From contig CAJUQT010000012.1 in NCBI GenBank assembly GCA_910588225.1, positions 22,771 through 86,770 of the forward strand: 64,000 nucleotides of DNA, read 5' to 3'. Shown one piece after another: positions 35,243-44,429 of the stretch. Below the pieces are notes generated by a model, which did no database searches, was not told the origin of the DNA, and saw only the letters and a program-made list of their open reading frames with translations. Position 1 is the first letter of the stretch. Each line of letters opens with the position of its first letter. Made by a program: the position numbers and the translations under genes. Origin of the DNA: an uncultured Acetatifactor sp. Its GTDB lineage: Bacteria; Bacillota; Clostridia; Lachnospirales; Lachnospiraceae.

Positions 35243-36163
35243 TTACTGCCCGCAAAATCTCCTTCCGGCAGCAATATCCTCCCGAATCTGTGTCTTCAGA
35301 GCCTCCATGCTCTCGAAGCGCCGTTCCGGCCTGTGAAATACATCCAGACTGACTTCAATGTACGCTCCGTATACATTTTCCTCAAAGTCGTACAGAAAAG
35401 ATTCCACTCCCATCACCCGGTCCGCCGTGACCGTGGGCTTATATCCCACATTGCTCACCGCCCGGTATCTCCGCTCCCCGATGCGGACTCGGGAAAAATA
35501 TACACCGTTGGGCGGCAGAAGCTTATTGTCCGGCGGCAGAAGATTTACCGTGGGAAATCCCAGTGTATGGCCAATGTGCTTTCCCCTGACCACTTTTCCC
35601 GTGACTGTATAGGACATGCCCAGCATCCTGCCCGCCGTCTCCATGTTTCCTTTTTCCACCTGCTCCCGCACCAGTGTGGAGCTCACTTCCCGCCCTTCCA
35701 GACACACCTTGTCCACGGTCGTCACTTCAAAGCCCAGTTCCGGACCCAGTCTGCGCAGAAGCGCCGCGTTGCCCGCGCCCCTCGCCCCGAAGGAAAGATC
35801 ACTTCCCGCCGCCAGAAACCGCACTTTCATCTGTTCGGCCAGAATCTGCCTGGCAAACCGCTCAGGGGGTGTGGCCGCAGTCTCTCTGTTCAGCGGAAAT
35901 TCAATCAGAATCTCCACTCCAAGCCTTTCAAATAAAAGGCGCTTCTCCTCCCTGGTGGTCAGTTCCTTCCCGTCATTCCCCCCGAAAAATACGGCAGGGG
36001 AAGGGTCAAAAGTAAAAACACAGGCAGTCAGCCCTTTTTCCCTGCGGGACAGAATCTCCTCCAGAAGTCTCTTGTGGCCAATGTGTATCCCGTCAAATTT
36101 TCCAAGGGCAACTGCCGTATCCCTGTTCAGCTTAAATTGTGTCGTATCTGTAATGATTTCCAA
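35243..36163 (-). CDS. ribF: Bifunctional riboflavin kinase/FAD synthetase
   Basis: Makes FMN then FAD. 306 residues: nucleotidyltransferase domain with LGKFDGIHIGHKRLL (about 21-35) and a C-terminal flavokinase domain with GKVVRGKHIGHTLGFPTVNL and PNGVYFSRV. The start is a TTG at 36163 just after truB (6-base gap), giving the family-typical N-terminus EIITDTTQFKLNRDTAVALG. Confidence 0.95.
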   Translation of the reverse strand: MEIITDTTQFKLNRDTAVALGKFDGIHIGHKRLLEEILSRREKGLTACVFTFDPSPAVFFGGNDGKELTTREEKRLLFERLGVEILIEFPLNRETAATPPERFARQILAEQMKVRFLAAGSDLSFGARGAGNAALLRRLGPELGFEVTTVDKVCLEGREVSSTLVREQVEKGNMETAGRMLGMSYTVTGKVVRGKHIGHTLGFPTVNLLPPDNKLLPPNGVYFSRVRIGERRYRAVSNVGYKPTVTADRVMGVESFLYDFEENVYGAYIEVSLDVFHRPERRFESMEALKTQIREDIAAGRRFCGQ

Positions 36164-36169
36164 AAAGAC

Positions 36170-37075
36170 TCACTCTTTCTCCAAAAACATTTTCACCGGC
36201 CTGTACCATTTCCGCCCGGCCTCATAAGCGTAGATTCCGCAGAAGCCTTTGTCGGCTCCATACATCCGTACCCATCTCTCCGGTGCATACACTTTCTTCT
36301 CCACCGTCTGTTCCGGTAAAATAGCATTTCCATTCTCCAGCAGCCTGCCATAGTCCTTCCGTACATGCAGTACCGGACAGCCGCTGAAAACACTGTCCAC
36401 AGGAAGTATTGCTTCCTCCAGCCGGCCTGTATCTTTCAACTGCTGCATTTCCTCCAGCTTATATCCGTTTTCCAGCCGAAATTCTCCCACGGCAGTTCGC
36501 CGCAGACTCTGCATGGTACCTCCGCACCCCAGCTTTTCTCCGATGTCCGCACAAAGTGTCCGAATATAGGTTCCTTTGGAGCAGACTGTCCGAAACCGGA
36601 CTACCGGCAGACTGCATTCCAGAATCTCCAGTTCCCGTATGAAAACAGTACGGGGCCTGCGCTCCACTTCTTTTCCGGCACGGGCCAGCTCGTACAGCTT
36701 TTTGCCGTTCACCTTCAATGCAGAGTACATAGGCGGAATCTGGCTGTACTCTCCCTGAAAGGACAATATCGCTTCCTGTACCTTTTCCTCCGAAGACTCC
36801 GGATTGTGCTGCGCCAGCACTTTCCCGGTGATATCCTGAGTGTCTGTCACCACTCCAAGCAAAAGCTCCGCCACATATTCCTTATCTCTGTCCGCCAGCA
36901 TATCACACACTTTGGTGGCGCTTCCCAGGCAGACAGGCAGTACTCCCGTAGCCATGGGGTCAAGCGTTCCGGTGTGTCCCACTTTTTTCTGGCCGCAGAT
37001 TCCACGCATTTTAGCCACCACATCGTGGGAAGTAAAATCCGGCATTTTATGGATTATCACTACTCCGTTTATCAT
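36170..37075 (-). CDS. truB: tRNA pseudouridine-55 synthase
   Basis: Converts U55 of tRNAs to pseudouridine. 301 residues: INGVVIIHKMPDFTSHDVV, KVGHTGTLDPMATGVLPVCLG with the catalytic Asp in GTLDP (about 38), and YSALKVNGKKLYELARAGKEVERRPR. The start overlaps the nrnA end by 29 bases. C-terminal PUA-like extension present. Confidence 0.96.
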   Translation of the reverse strand: MINGVVIIHKMPDFTSHDVVAKMRGICGQKKVGHTGTLDPMATGVLPVCLGSATKVCDMLADRDKEYVAELLLGVVTDTQDITGKVLAQHNPESSEEKVQEAILSFQGEYSQIPPMYSALKVNGKKLYELARAGKEVERRPRTVFIRELEILECSLPVVRFRTVCSKGTYIRTLCADIGEKLGCGGTMQSLRRTAVGEFRLENGYKLEEMQQLKDTGRLEEAILPVDSVFSGCPVLHVRKDYGRLLENGNAILPEQTVEKKVYAPERWVRMYGADKGFCGIYAYEAGRKWYRPVKMFLEKE

Positions 37076-38039
37076 GTTCCGATTCCCATTTCTTCAGCTG
37101 TTTTTCAATATGTAAGGAAAGATTATTCACACAGTCATGAAATGTACCCGCCATACTGCAGCCTGCCGCCCGCACGTGCCCTCCGCCTCCGAAATAGGCC
37201 GCCACCTCCGCGGCATTGACCTTCTCACTGGTACGCAGGCTTACCTTATACTCCAGCACACCTGTCTGATACATGAAAATGGCACACTCTACCCCTTCGA
37301 TATTGCGCAGCTGATTCACAATGCCGTCCAGGTCCTTTGGCTCCGCATGATAAAAATCCATGGTCTTGCGGTCAATGGCGCTGACAATACAGGCGCCATC
37401 CAGAAAACGAATACTTTCCATCAACGTCCTGCCCATAATCTGAGCCTGCACATATGTCTTCTGATAAAAGGTCTCCTGTATCAATCCGGCAAAATCAAAG
37501 CCATAGCCAATCAGCTTTGCCCCCTTCTCCATTGCGGCCGGGGTGGTATTCGAATACTGGAATACTCCGGTGTCATGAATCATTCCCACGTAGATGGCCA
37601 TGGCCAAATCTTTATCCAGCCTGTCCGGCTCCATCAGATCATAGATGAGCTCACAGGTGGAACCAGCTTCCGGCCTGATATCATTTATCTGACCGCTGCC
37701 CGAATTACTGATATGATGATCTATATTAATTGTCTTCGCAGCTGTCTGAAAATAAGGCAGCGCCCTTCCCAGTCTGTCGGCAGCACAGTCCAGCACAAAG
37801 AACACATCAAAAGGAGGCTCCTCCGGAAAATCAGTAATGATTTCCAAAAAGCCCTTAATTCCTTTGAAAATGTCCGCCGGCTCTTCCAGATATACCTGCA
37901 CCCGGGTCTGAGGACAGCACTTTTTCAGATACTGCCACAATCCCAGACAGGCGCCCACACAGTCGCCGTCCGGCCGCACATGGCCGCTGATTCCGATTCT
38001 CCCGGCTGCTTTACATTCTTCCAACAGATCTAATTTCAT
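37047..38039 (-). CDS. nrnA: DHH-family oligoribonuclease/pAp phosphatase
   Basis: Degrades short RNA oligonucleotides and dephosphorylates 3'-phosphoadenosine 5'-phosphate. 330 residues: HVRPDGDCVGACLGL (about 20-34), FVLDCAADRLGR, the DHH motif in INIDHHISNSG (about 107-117), and C-terminal DHHA1 domain ending GGGGHVRAAGCSM. It sits between rbfA and truB, as in many Clostridia. Confidence 0.94.
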   Translation of the reverse strand: MKLDLLEECKAAGRIGISGHVRPDGDCVGACLGLWQYLKKCCPQTRVQVYLEEPADIFKGIKGFLEIITDFPEEPPFDVFFVLDCAADRLGRALPYFQTAAKTINIDHHISNSGSGQINDIRPEAGSTCELIYDLMEPDRLDKDLAMAIYVGMIHDTGVFQYSNTTPAAMEKGAKLIGYGFDFAGLIQETFYQKTYVQAQIMGRTLMESIRFLDGACIVSAIDRKTMDFYHAEPKDLDGIVNQLRNIEGVECAIFMYQTGVLEYKVSLRTSEKVNAAEVAAYFGGGGHVRAAGCSMAGTFHDCVNNLSLHIEKQLKKWESEHDKRSSDNP

Positions 38040-38065
38040 TGATATTCCTATCCTCCATATCCGGT

Positions 38066-38476
38066 TCAGGAATGCGACTCTTCCTGCGGTCCGGTGTCCT
38101 CCCGTTTCCGCGCCATTTCGTCATCCCTGGCAATTACCTCATCGATTCGTCTGGACATACTGACACCATACGCAATCGACTGATCCATCACAAAACTGAT
38201 CTCCGGTGTATTCCGCAGATTAATCACCTTTGCAATTCTGTTCTTAATAAAGCCTTCGGCGCTTTTCAGTCCTTCCAAAGTAGCACTCCGCGCCTCCTCG
38301 TCCCCCAGTACACTAATCCATGCCTTGCAGCTCTTCAAATCCGGAGCCACCTCCACAGACACCACACTGGTCCAGGGACTGATCCGGGGATCCTTGATTT
38401 CTCCCCGGATTGTCTCCGCCAGCACACGCTGTACCTCCCCGTTGATACGGGTATTTTTTACACTGTTTTTTCTCAT
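38066..38476 (-). CDS. rbfA: Ribosome-binding factor A
   Basis: Small KH-type factor for maturing the 16S rRNA 5' end. 136 residues with RINGEVQRVLAETIRGEIKD, DPRISPWTSVVSVEVAPDL and the C-terminal TPEISFVMDQSIAYG. It lies 44 bases after infB in the conserved operon. Confidence 0.95.
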   Translation of the reverse strand: MRKNSVKNTRINGEVQRVLAETIRGEIKDPRISPWTSVVSVEVAPDLKSCKAWISVLGDEEARSATLEGLKSAEGFIKNRIAKVINLRNTPEISFVMDQSIAYGVSMSRRIDEVIARDDEMARKREDTGPQEESHS

Positions 38477-38520
38477 CTTTTATTCCTGCAAAAATCAACT
38501 GTCACATGCCAGGGCAGGTT

Positions 38521-41500
38521 TTACCTTGGCACTTCTACCATAACATAAGCCTCCACCACGTCAAATTCCTGTATCCTGTCAAATCCTTCAAATACAAGAC
38601 CGCATTCGAAGCCTTCCTTCACTTCCTTCACATCATCCTTGAATCTCTTCAGAGAAGCAAGACCGCCCTCGTAAATCTGCTCTCCCTCCCGGGTAATGCG
38701 AATTTTGCACCCTCTCTGGAAGATTCCGTCCGTGACATAGGAACCGGCAATATTACCAATCTGAGAAGCCTTAAATATCTGTCTGATCTCCGCATGGCCG
38801 ATAACTTTCTCCTCAAACACAGGATCCAGCATTCCCTTCATGGCAGCTTCCACATCCTCAATCGCCTGATAGATGACTCTGTAAAGTCTCACATCCACGC
38901 CTTCGCGTTCGGCTGTGGTCTTCGCAGTGGCATCCGGCCGCACGTTGAAGCCGATAATAATGGCATTGGATGCACTGGCCAGGGTCACATCGGATTCATT
39001 GATGGCGCCCACACCCCCGTGGATGCATTTCACCACAACCTCTTCGTTGGACAATTTCACCAGGGACTGTTTTACAGCCTCCACACTACCCTGTACATCC
39101 GCCTTCACGATCAGGTTCAGCTCCTTCAGATTGCCTTCTTTAATCTGAGAGAACAGATCATCCAGCGACATTTTGCTTCTGGTTTCTTCCAGCATTTTTT
39201 CCTTGTTCTGCGCAAGATAAGTTTCCGCATAGGATTTAGCCGTCTTGTCATTCTCGTGAGCCAGAAATACCTCCCCGGCGCTGGGCACATCGGACAGACC
39301 AAGAATCTCCACCGGCGTGGAAGGCGCCGCTTCCTTCACTCTTCTTCCCTTGTCATCAATCATTGCCCTGACTTTACCATGGCATGCCCCTGCGGAGATA
39401 AAGTCTCCCACGTGCAGCGTACCCTTCTGTACCAGAACGGTAGCCACAGGTCCCCGGCCTTTGTCCAGCTCTGCCTCGATAACCAGACCTCTGGCCTGTC
39501 TGTCGGGATTCGCCTTCAGCTCCAGTATATCCGCTGTCAGCAGAATGGTTTCCAGCAGGTCGTCTATACCGGCGCCTGTCTTCGCGGAAACGGGAACAAA
39601 TTCCGTATTGCCGCCCCAGTCGGTGGCAATCAGTTCGTGTTCTGTCAGCTCCTGCTTTACTCTCTCAATATTCGCCGACGGCTTATCAATTTTGTTCACC
39701 GCTACCACTATCTCAATGCCGGCAGCCTTCGCATGACTGATGGCTTCCACTGTCTGCGGCATCACACCATCGTCCGCCGCCACCACCAGTATGGCAATAT
39801 CCGTGGAATTCGCTCCGCGCATACGCATGGCTGTAAATGCCTCGTGGCCCGGCGTATCCAGGAAGGTGATCTTTCTTCCGTCCACATCTACAGTATACGC
39901 GCCAATGTGCTGTGTGATACCGCCCGCTTCTCTGTCCGTGACATGTGTCTTCCTGATAGTATCCAACAGGGAAGTCTTACCATGATCCACATGTCCCATG
40001 ACACAGATCACCGGAGGTCTGTCCTTCAGAGAGGCTTCATCCTCATCCTCTTCCTTCAGCAGCTCTTCAATGACGTCTACCTTCACTTCTCTCTCGCAGA
40101 GAATGTCGTATTCCATGGCAATACTTTCTGCCTCTTCGTAAGAAATTTCCTGATTTACCGTCACTATCTTGCCTTCCAGGAAAAGCTTCTTCACAATCGC
40201 AGAAGGTTGCTGCTTCATTTTATCCGCAAAGTCTTTGATGGTAATCATTTCCGGCAGAATAATCACCTTGATCACTTCTTCTGCCGCTTCGTCCTTTTTC
40301 TTTTCCGGCTTAATAAATCTGCCCGGCTTATTCCTTAAAGCTTCGTCCTCCTCATAGATATGGTCCTTCCTGGAACGTTTGCCTTTCTCCTGGCTGTTCG
40401 CACGTCTCTTATCTTCCTCGCGCTTCTTTTCCATATCTTTTGCCGGAGCCTCTCCAGCGAAGCTTTTACCCGGCTTATTATCTCTGAATCCGGCTCCCTG
40501 TCCTCCATTTGGACGATTATCACGCGGGCTGCCGTTAAAGTTACGGTTAGCGCCCGGACCAGCACCCGGACCGCGCCTATCAGTCTGACCGCCGCCAAAG
40601 CCCGGCCTGCCAGGTCTCTGAAATCCGCTCTGTCTGTCTCCCTGTGTTCTGGCATTCTGCCCATTGCCTCCTCTTGGCTGGAATTGTCCGCGCTCTGTTC
40701 TGCTGCCCTGACCATTCTGACTGTTACCATAGCCGCGGTTATCCCGACCGCGATTATCCTGAAAGCGGCCTTCCTGTCCGCGGTTCCCCTGGGCATATCC
40801 GTCTCTTGCAGGTCTGTCCTGCCTGCCTCCCGCATTCTGGGACCTGTTGCCCTGATAGCGCTCGCCCTGAGGCCTGTCGCTCTGAAATCTGTCTGTGCGG
40901 GGTCTGTCAGTTCTGCCTCTGTCTGTCTGACTCCTGTCTCCCTGGGGTCTGTCTGTCTGACTTCTCTCAGTCTGCGACCTTTCGCTCTGTATTTTCCCGG
41001 TCTGGGACCTGTCGTTCTGACTTCTCTCAGTCTGAGGTCCGTCGCCCTGTATTCTATCGGCCTGAGGTCTGTCGCTCTGCACACTCTCAGTCTGCGGCCT
41101 GTTATTCTGAAGCTTCTCCGTCTGTTCCACCGGATTCTGGATTCTCTCACTCTGTGCCTTCTCGACCTGAAGCTGCTCCTCCTGTCCTTTTCTGAGTACG
41201 GCCTGCTGTTCTTCCGGCTGTACTGCTGCCGGCGTCCTGCGCTGCGGCTGCTCGGCTCTGGGCTTCGGCTGCTGTGGCTTCGGGGGCACCATCTGTACCG
41301 CCGGTGTGGGAGACGGCGGTGTCAAGGGCTTAATGGGACGCACAGGCGCCTGTGCCTGGGGCTTGCGGTCTCCCCGGTCATTACGGTTATTCTGCGGTCT
41401 GCTCTGTCCGCCGCGCTGCTGAGTTCCCCCTCCGCCCTGTCCTGATTTTCCCTGGGCGGGGCGCTGCTGCCCCGGCATCTTTGAATTCTGCGGATTGCTC

Positions 41501-41865
41501 ACAAAAATTATCGTTTTCTTCTTTTTGGGAGCGTCTCCCGCCCCGGCCTCCGCCGGCCTGGCAGGCTTTCCCGTTCCCTTTCCGGCGGCTTTTGCCGCTT
41601 CCTCTTTTCCGGGCATCTTAACCACCTCTTCTTTCGTCGGTTCTTTCTTTTTCGTCAGTTCGCCTGCCGGCGCCCGTGAGACTGCTTTCTCCGTTCCGCT
41701 TTTTACATTCTTTCCAAACGCCGCACGTACCAGATCGGATGCTGATTCATCAATGGAGCTCTGCGCCGCTTTTGCTTCGATTCCCTTTCCCTGCAGAAAG
41801 CCTAATATATCTTTACTCTGCACTTCCAATTCTTTTGCCAGTTCATGTACTTTTATTTTCGCCAT
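38521..41865 (-). CDS. infB: Translation initiation factor IF-2, with repeat-rich N-terminal region
   Basis: GTPase that brings initiator tRNA to the 30S subunit. The ATG at 41865 follows GGAGGAAGG and gives 1114 residues. IF2-N domain (1-55, MAKIKVHELAKELEVQ), a very long disordered segment (about 60-540), second IF2-N domain (about 545-600), G domain with GHVDHGKTSLLD, FLDTPGHEAFT and NKIDKP, then domains II-IV. Between about residues 230 and 345 the linker is built of near-tandem six- or seven-residue units such as SQTDRPQ, RSQTER and DRPQGDR. The conserved core looks intact. Confidence 0.97.
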   Translation of the reverse strand: MAKIKVHELAKELEVQSKDILGFLQGKGIEAKAAQSSIDESASDLVRAAFGKNVKSGTEKAVSRAPAGELTKKKEPTKEEVVKMPGKEEAAKAAGKGTGKPARPAEAGAGDAPKKKKTIIFVSNPQNSKMPGQQRPAQGKSGQGGGGTQQRGGQSRPQNNRNDRGDRKPQAQAPVRPIKPLTPPSPTPAVQMVPPKPQQPKPRAEQPQRRTPAAVQPEEQQAVLRKGQEEQLQVEKAQSERIQNPVEQTEKLQNNRPQTESVQSDRPQADRIQGDGPQTERSQNDRSQTGKIQSERSQTERSQTDRPQGDRSQTDRGRTDRPRTDRFQSDRPQGERYQGNRSQNAGGRQDRPARDGYAQGNRGQEGRFQDNRGRDNRGYGNSQNGQGSRTERGQFQPRGGNGQNARTQGDRQSGFQRPGRPGFGGGQTDRRGPGAGPGANRNFNGSPRDNRPNGGQGAGFRDNKPGKSFAGEAPAKDMEKKREEDKRRANSQEKGKRSRKDHIYEEDEALRNKPGRFIKPEKKKDEAAEEVIKVIILPEMITIKDFADKMKQQPSAIVKKLFLEGKIVTVNQEISYEEAESIAMEYDILCEREVKVDVIEELLKEEDEDEASLKDRPPVICVMGHVDHGKTSLLDTIRKTHVTDREAGGITQHIGAYTVDVDGRKITFLDTPGHEAFTAMRMRGANSTDIAILVVAADDGVMPQTVEAISHAKAAGIEIVVAVNKIDKPSANIERVKQELTEHELIATDWGGNTEFVPVSAKTGAGIDDLLETILLTADILELKANPDRQARGLVIEAELDKGRGPVATVLVQKGTLHVGDFISAGACHGKVRAMIDDKGRRVKEAAPSTPVEILGLSDVPSAGEVFLAHENDKTAKSYAETYLAQNKEKMLEETRSKMSLDDLFSQIKEGNLKELNLIVKADVQGSVEAVKQSLVKLSNEEVVVKCIHGGVGAINESDVTLASASNAIIIGFNVRPDATAKTTAEREGVDVRLYRVIYQAIEDVEAAMKGMLDPVFEEKVIGHAEIRQIFKASQIGNIAGSYVTDGIFQRGCKIRITREGEQIYEGGLASLKRFKDDVKEVKEGFECGLVFEGFDRIQEFDVVEAYVMVEVPR

Positions 41866-41883
41866 GCCTTCCTCCATTTCTGC

Positions 41884-42204
41884 CTAAACGGCGCTTTGCT
41901 TCTCTTTCAGTTGTTTGATAATCGCATCCGCTAATCCCGCATCACATACGCCCAACGACGACCGCAAATCTTTTCCGACAGCCCTTCCCAGTTCATCTCC
42001 TGTTCCGTAACATTCCAGCGGAACATGGTAATAGGAGCACTTATCAGCAAACAGCTTTTTGGTATTGTTCGACGCATCCTCCGCAATGATTACCAGCATG
42101 GCGGAGCCTTTTCTAATTGCTTCCAGCGTCTGAAATTCACCGCTGACCAGCCTGCGTCCTCTCATGGCAATTCCCAAAAGCGATAAAATCTTATTTTGTC
42201 TCAA
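41884..42204 (-). CDS. ylxQ: L7Ae/L30e-family ribosomal-type protein (YlxQ)
   Basis: Small RNA-binding protein with the L7Ae fold that probably binds kink-turn RNA. Choosing the TTG at 42204 gives 106 residues starting LRQNKILSLLGIAMRGRRLV, matching the usual YlxQ start; the ATG at 42243 would place 13 extra residues inside rnpM. The frame overlaps rnpM by 14 bases. VIIAEDASNNTKK and VPLECYGTGDELGRAVG are typical family blocks. Confidence 0.85.
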   Translation of the reverse strand: MRQNKILSLLGIAMRGRRLVSGEFQTLEAIRKGSAMLVIIAEDASNNTKKLFADKCSYYHVPLECYGTGDELGRAVGKDLRSSLGVCDAGLADAIIKQLKEKQSAV

Positions 42205-42463
42205 GATTCTCAAACTCCCTTTCCAAAGTGTCGTACACTTCATCCGGAATACCCATTTTGAAGGAACGCTCCAGGCCGTGATTTTTTCTGGCCTTCAGCA
42301 GACATTCCCTGCTTTTACAAACATATGCGCCTCTTCCGTTCTTTTTGCCTGTTATATCCAGACATATGTCATTTTCGGAGGTTTTCAGAACACGCATCAT
42401 GTCCCGCTTCCCTTTCATCTCCCCGCAGCCCACGCACTGCCTCAAAGGAATCTTTTTTGCCAT
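42191..42463 (-). CDS. rnpM: YlxR-family RNase P modulator
   Basis: 90 residues with RQCVGCGEMKGKRDMMRV (about 8-25) and GRGAYVCKSRECLLKARK, the two blocks of the YlxR family, recently named RnpM for its effect on RNase P in Bacillus subtilis. Located between nusA and ylxQ, as is standard in Gram-positives. Confidence 0.92.
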   Translation of the reverse strand: MAKKIPLRQCVGCGEMKGKRDMMRVLKTSENDICLDITGKKNGRGAYVCKSRECLLKARKNHGLERSFKMGIPDEVYDTLEREFENLETK

Positions 42464-42471
42464 ATAATTCT

Positions 42472-43731
42472 TTACTCCCCGTCTGTCAGATCTTCCATAT
42501 CGCCATGCGCTTCCGCATCTGCAGGCTCTTCATATACTTCCTCGTCCGCCGGTTCTTCCATCTCTTCAAATATCTCCGCTGCCGTCAGATCCTCCGAAGA
42601 ATCGTATTCTTCATATTCTTCCTCTTCATAATCCCCGTATTCGTCGTAATCTTCCTCGATATAATCCTCATATCGGAATCCGGGAGCATCCTTCGCCTGG
42701 GTCTCCGACTTGATGTCAATCTTGTACCCGGTCAGTCTGGCGGCCAGTCTGGCATTCTGTCCTTCCTTGCCGATAGCCAGAGACAGCTGATAATCCGGCA
42801 CTACCACCTTCGCCGTCTTCTCATCCGGATCCGCAAATACGGCGACAATCTTTGCCGGAGACAACGCGTTCTGAATCAGATTGCCAGGGTTATCGTCCCA
42901 GTTCACAATATCTATCTTCTCACCGCGCAGCTCATCCACAATGGCATTTACTCTTGCACCATTCATACCCACACAGGCGCCTACCGCATCCACATTGGGA
43001 TTATTGCTCCACACGGCAATCTTCGTCCGGTTGCCCGCTTCTCTTGCGATACTTCTGATTTCCACCGTACCGTCCTTGATCTCCGTAACCTCCGATTCAA
43101 ACAGCCGCTTTACCAGCTCCGGATGGGTTCGGCTCACGTTAATGCGGGGGCCCTTCGGCGTATTTTTCACTTCCAGAATATATACTTTGATACGTTCTGT
43201 AGGCCGGAATACTTCACCTTTCACCTGTTCGCTCTCATTCAGCATGGCATCCACTTTCCCTAAGTTAATACTGATATTTTTCCCCAGGTAACGCTGCACC
43301 ACGCCTGTAACCACGTCTTTTTCTTTCTCATAATACTGGTTATAAATAACGCTTCTCTCTTCTTCGCGGATTTTCTGCAAGATTACATTTTTGGCATTCT
43401 GAGTTGCGATACGGCCGAATTCCTTTGATTTAATCTCCACATGGAGCATGTCGCCAACCTGTGCCGAGGAGGAAATTTCCCTTGCATCTTCCAGGGAAAT
43501 CTGAAGGACACCATCCTCCACCTCGTCTGCAGAAGCCATTACTTCTTTCTCTGCATACACCAGAAAATCGCAGGTCTCCCGGTCGATTTCCACATGCACG
43601 TTGTCCGCCTTGCCAAAATGATTCTTGCAGGCAGTCAGCAGTGAATTCTCAATCGCCTCAAATAAGGTTTCCTTGCTGATTTCCTTCTCCCTTTCCAAAA
43701 TGTCAAGAGCCTCCATTAATTCCTTGTTCAT
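42472..43731 (-). CDS. nusA: Transcription elongation/termination factor NusA
   Basis: Binds RNA polymerase and nascent RNA to modulate pausing and termination. 419 residues from ATG 43731 (GGAGG just upstream; an adjacent in-frame ATG at 43734 is the alternative). N-terminal polymerase-binding domain, S1 domain (about 135-200), KH1 and KH2 (about 205-345; GACVGMNGARVNAIVDELRG). The C-terminus is a short, extremely acidic tail (about 350-419) rather than a set of folded repeats. Confidence 0.97.
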   Translation of the reverse strand: MNKELMEALDILEREKEISKETLFEAIENSLLTACKNHFGKADNVHVEIDRETCDFLVYAEKEVMASADEVEDGVLQISLEDAREISSSAQVGDMLHVEIKSKEFGRIATQNAKNVILQKIREEERSVIYNQYYEKEKDVVTGVVQRYLGKNISINLGKVDAMLNESEQVKGEVFRPTERIKVYILEVKNTPKGPRINVSRTHPELVKRLFESEVTEIKDGTVEIRSIAREAGNRTKIAVWSNNPNVDAVGACVGMNGARVNAIVDELRGEKIDIVNWDDNPGNLIQNALSPAKIVAVFADPDEKTAKVVVPDYQLSLAIGKEGQNARLAARLTGYKIDIKSETQAKDAPGFRYEDYIEEDYDEYGDYEEEEYEEYDSSEDLTAAEIFEEMEEPADEEVYEEPADAEAHGDMEDLTDGE

Positions 43732-43823
43732 CATTTCCTCCATTCCGGCTGTCTGCCAATTCTGTATCTCCAGTAATCAAAGTATTATCCATCCAAAAAC
43801 AGGGTTCTCTGGATACGCCGCTC

Positions 43824-44288
43824 TTAAAAGTCAAACGCCAGCCGAATCACAGCGATATCCCCACGCTTAAAAATTCTCATTTCACCGCTGTCCACGATGG
43901 TGACGCTCTCTTCGTCAAACCGATCCAGCACACCTGAAAATTCCTTACATTTATCCACAGGTCTGAACAGTTTGACCTCCACTTCCTGTCCTACAGCCGA
44001 AGAAAAATGTCTGTCCTTTTTCAGAATACGGCCCAGGCCAGGACTGCTGACTTCCAGAATATAGGCATCCGCAATGAAATCTTCCCTGTCCAGTTCTTCT
44101 GATAAGGCGCGGCTGACACTCTCGCAATCCTGAATATTCACACCCTCCGGCTTGTCTATGTATGCGCGTAGATAATAGTCGCTGCCCTCCTTCACATACT
44201 CAATGTCATATATCGTCACACCGTTTGCCTCCGCGATGGGTGTCAACAGTTTCTCTGTCCTTGTCTCATAATCTTCTCTGCGGGACAT
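43824..44288 (-). CDS. rimP: Ribosome maturation factor RimP
   Basis: Early 30S assembly factor, first gene of the nusA-infB operon. The ATG at 44288 has a GGAGG site and gives 154 residues starting MSRREDYETRTEKLLTPIAE; the frame extends to 44342 but reaches into a leader hairpin. YIDKPEGVNIQDCESVSRAL and LEVSSPGLGRIL are the family hallmarks. The promoter lies at 44401-44429. Confidence 0.95.
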   Translation of the reverse strand: MSRREDYETRTEKLLTPIAEANGVTIYDIEYVKEGSDYYLRAYIDKPEGVNIQDCESVSRALSEELDREDFIADAYILEVSSPGLGRILKKDRHFSSAVGQEVEVKLFRPVDKCKEFSGVLDRFDEESVTIVDSGEMRIFKRGDIAVIRLAFDF

Positions 44289-44346
44289 TTTCGGCCTCCT
44301 GTCGCTTCTATCCGCCGCCTGCCTGATAAAAGCTTCTAACATGCAA

Positions 44347-44374
44347 GTAAGAGTGGCCTGTAAGCCACTCTTAC
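44347..44374 (-). other. Leader stem-loop before rimP
   Basis: Perfect 11-bp stem GTAAGAGTGGC (44347-44357)/GCCACTCTTAC (44364-44374) with a 6-base loop, about 25 bases into the transcript. No T run follows on either strand, so it is probably an RNA-level control or stability element rather than a terminator. Confidence 0.6.
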
Positions 44375-44400
44375 TCTATCAATCATCATTACCGAAATAC

Positions 44401-44429
44401 AGTATAAACCCAAATTCAGGAAATGTCAA
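44401..44429 (-). promoter_or_regulatory. Promoter of the rimP-nusA-infB operon
   Basis: Minus strand -35 TTGACA (44429-44424), 17-base spacer, -10 TATACT (44406-44401). The -35 overlaps the stop codon of the upstream DUF4965-type gene. Confidence 0.8.
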
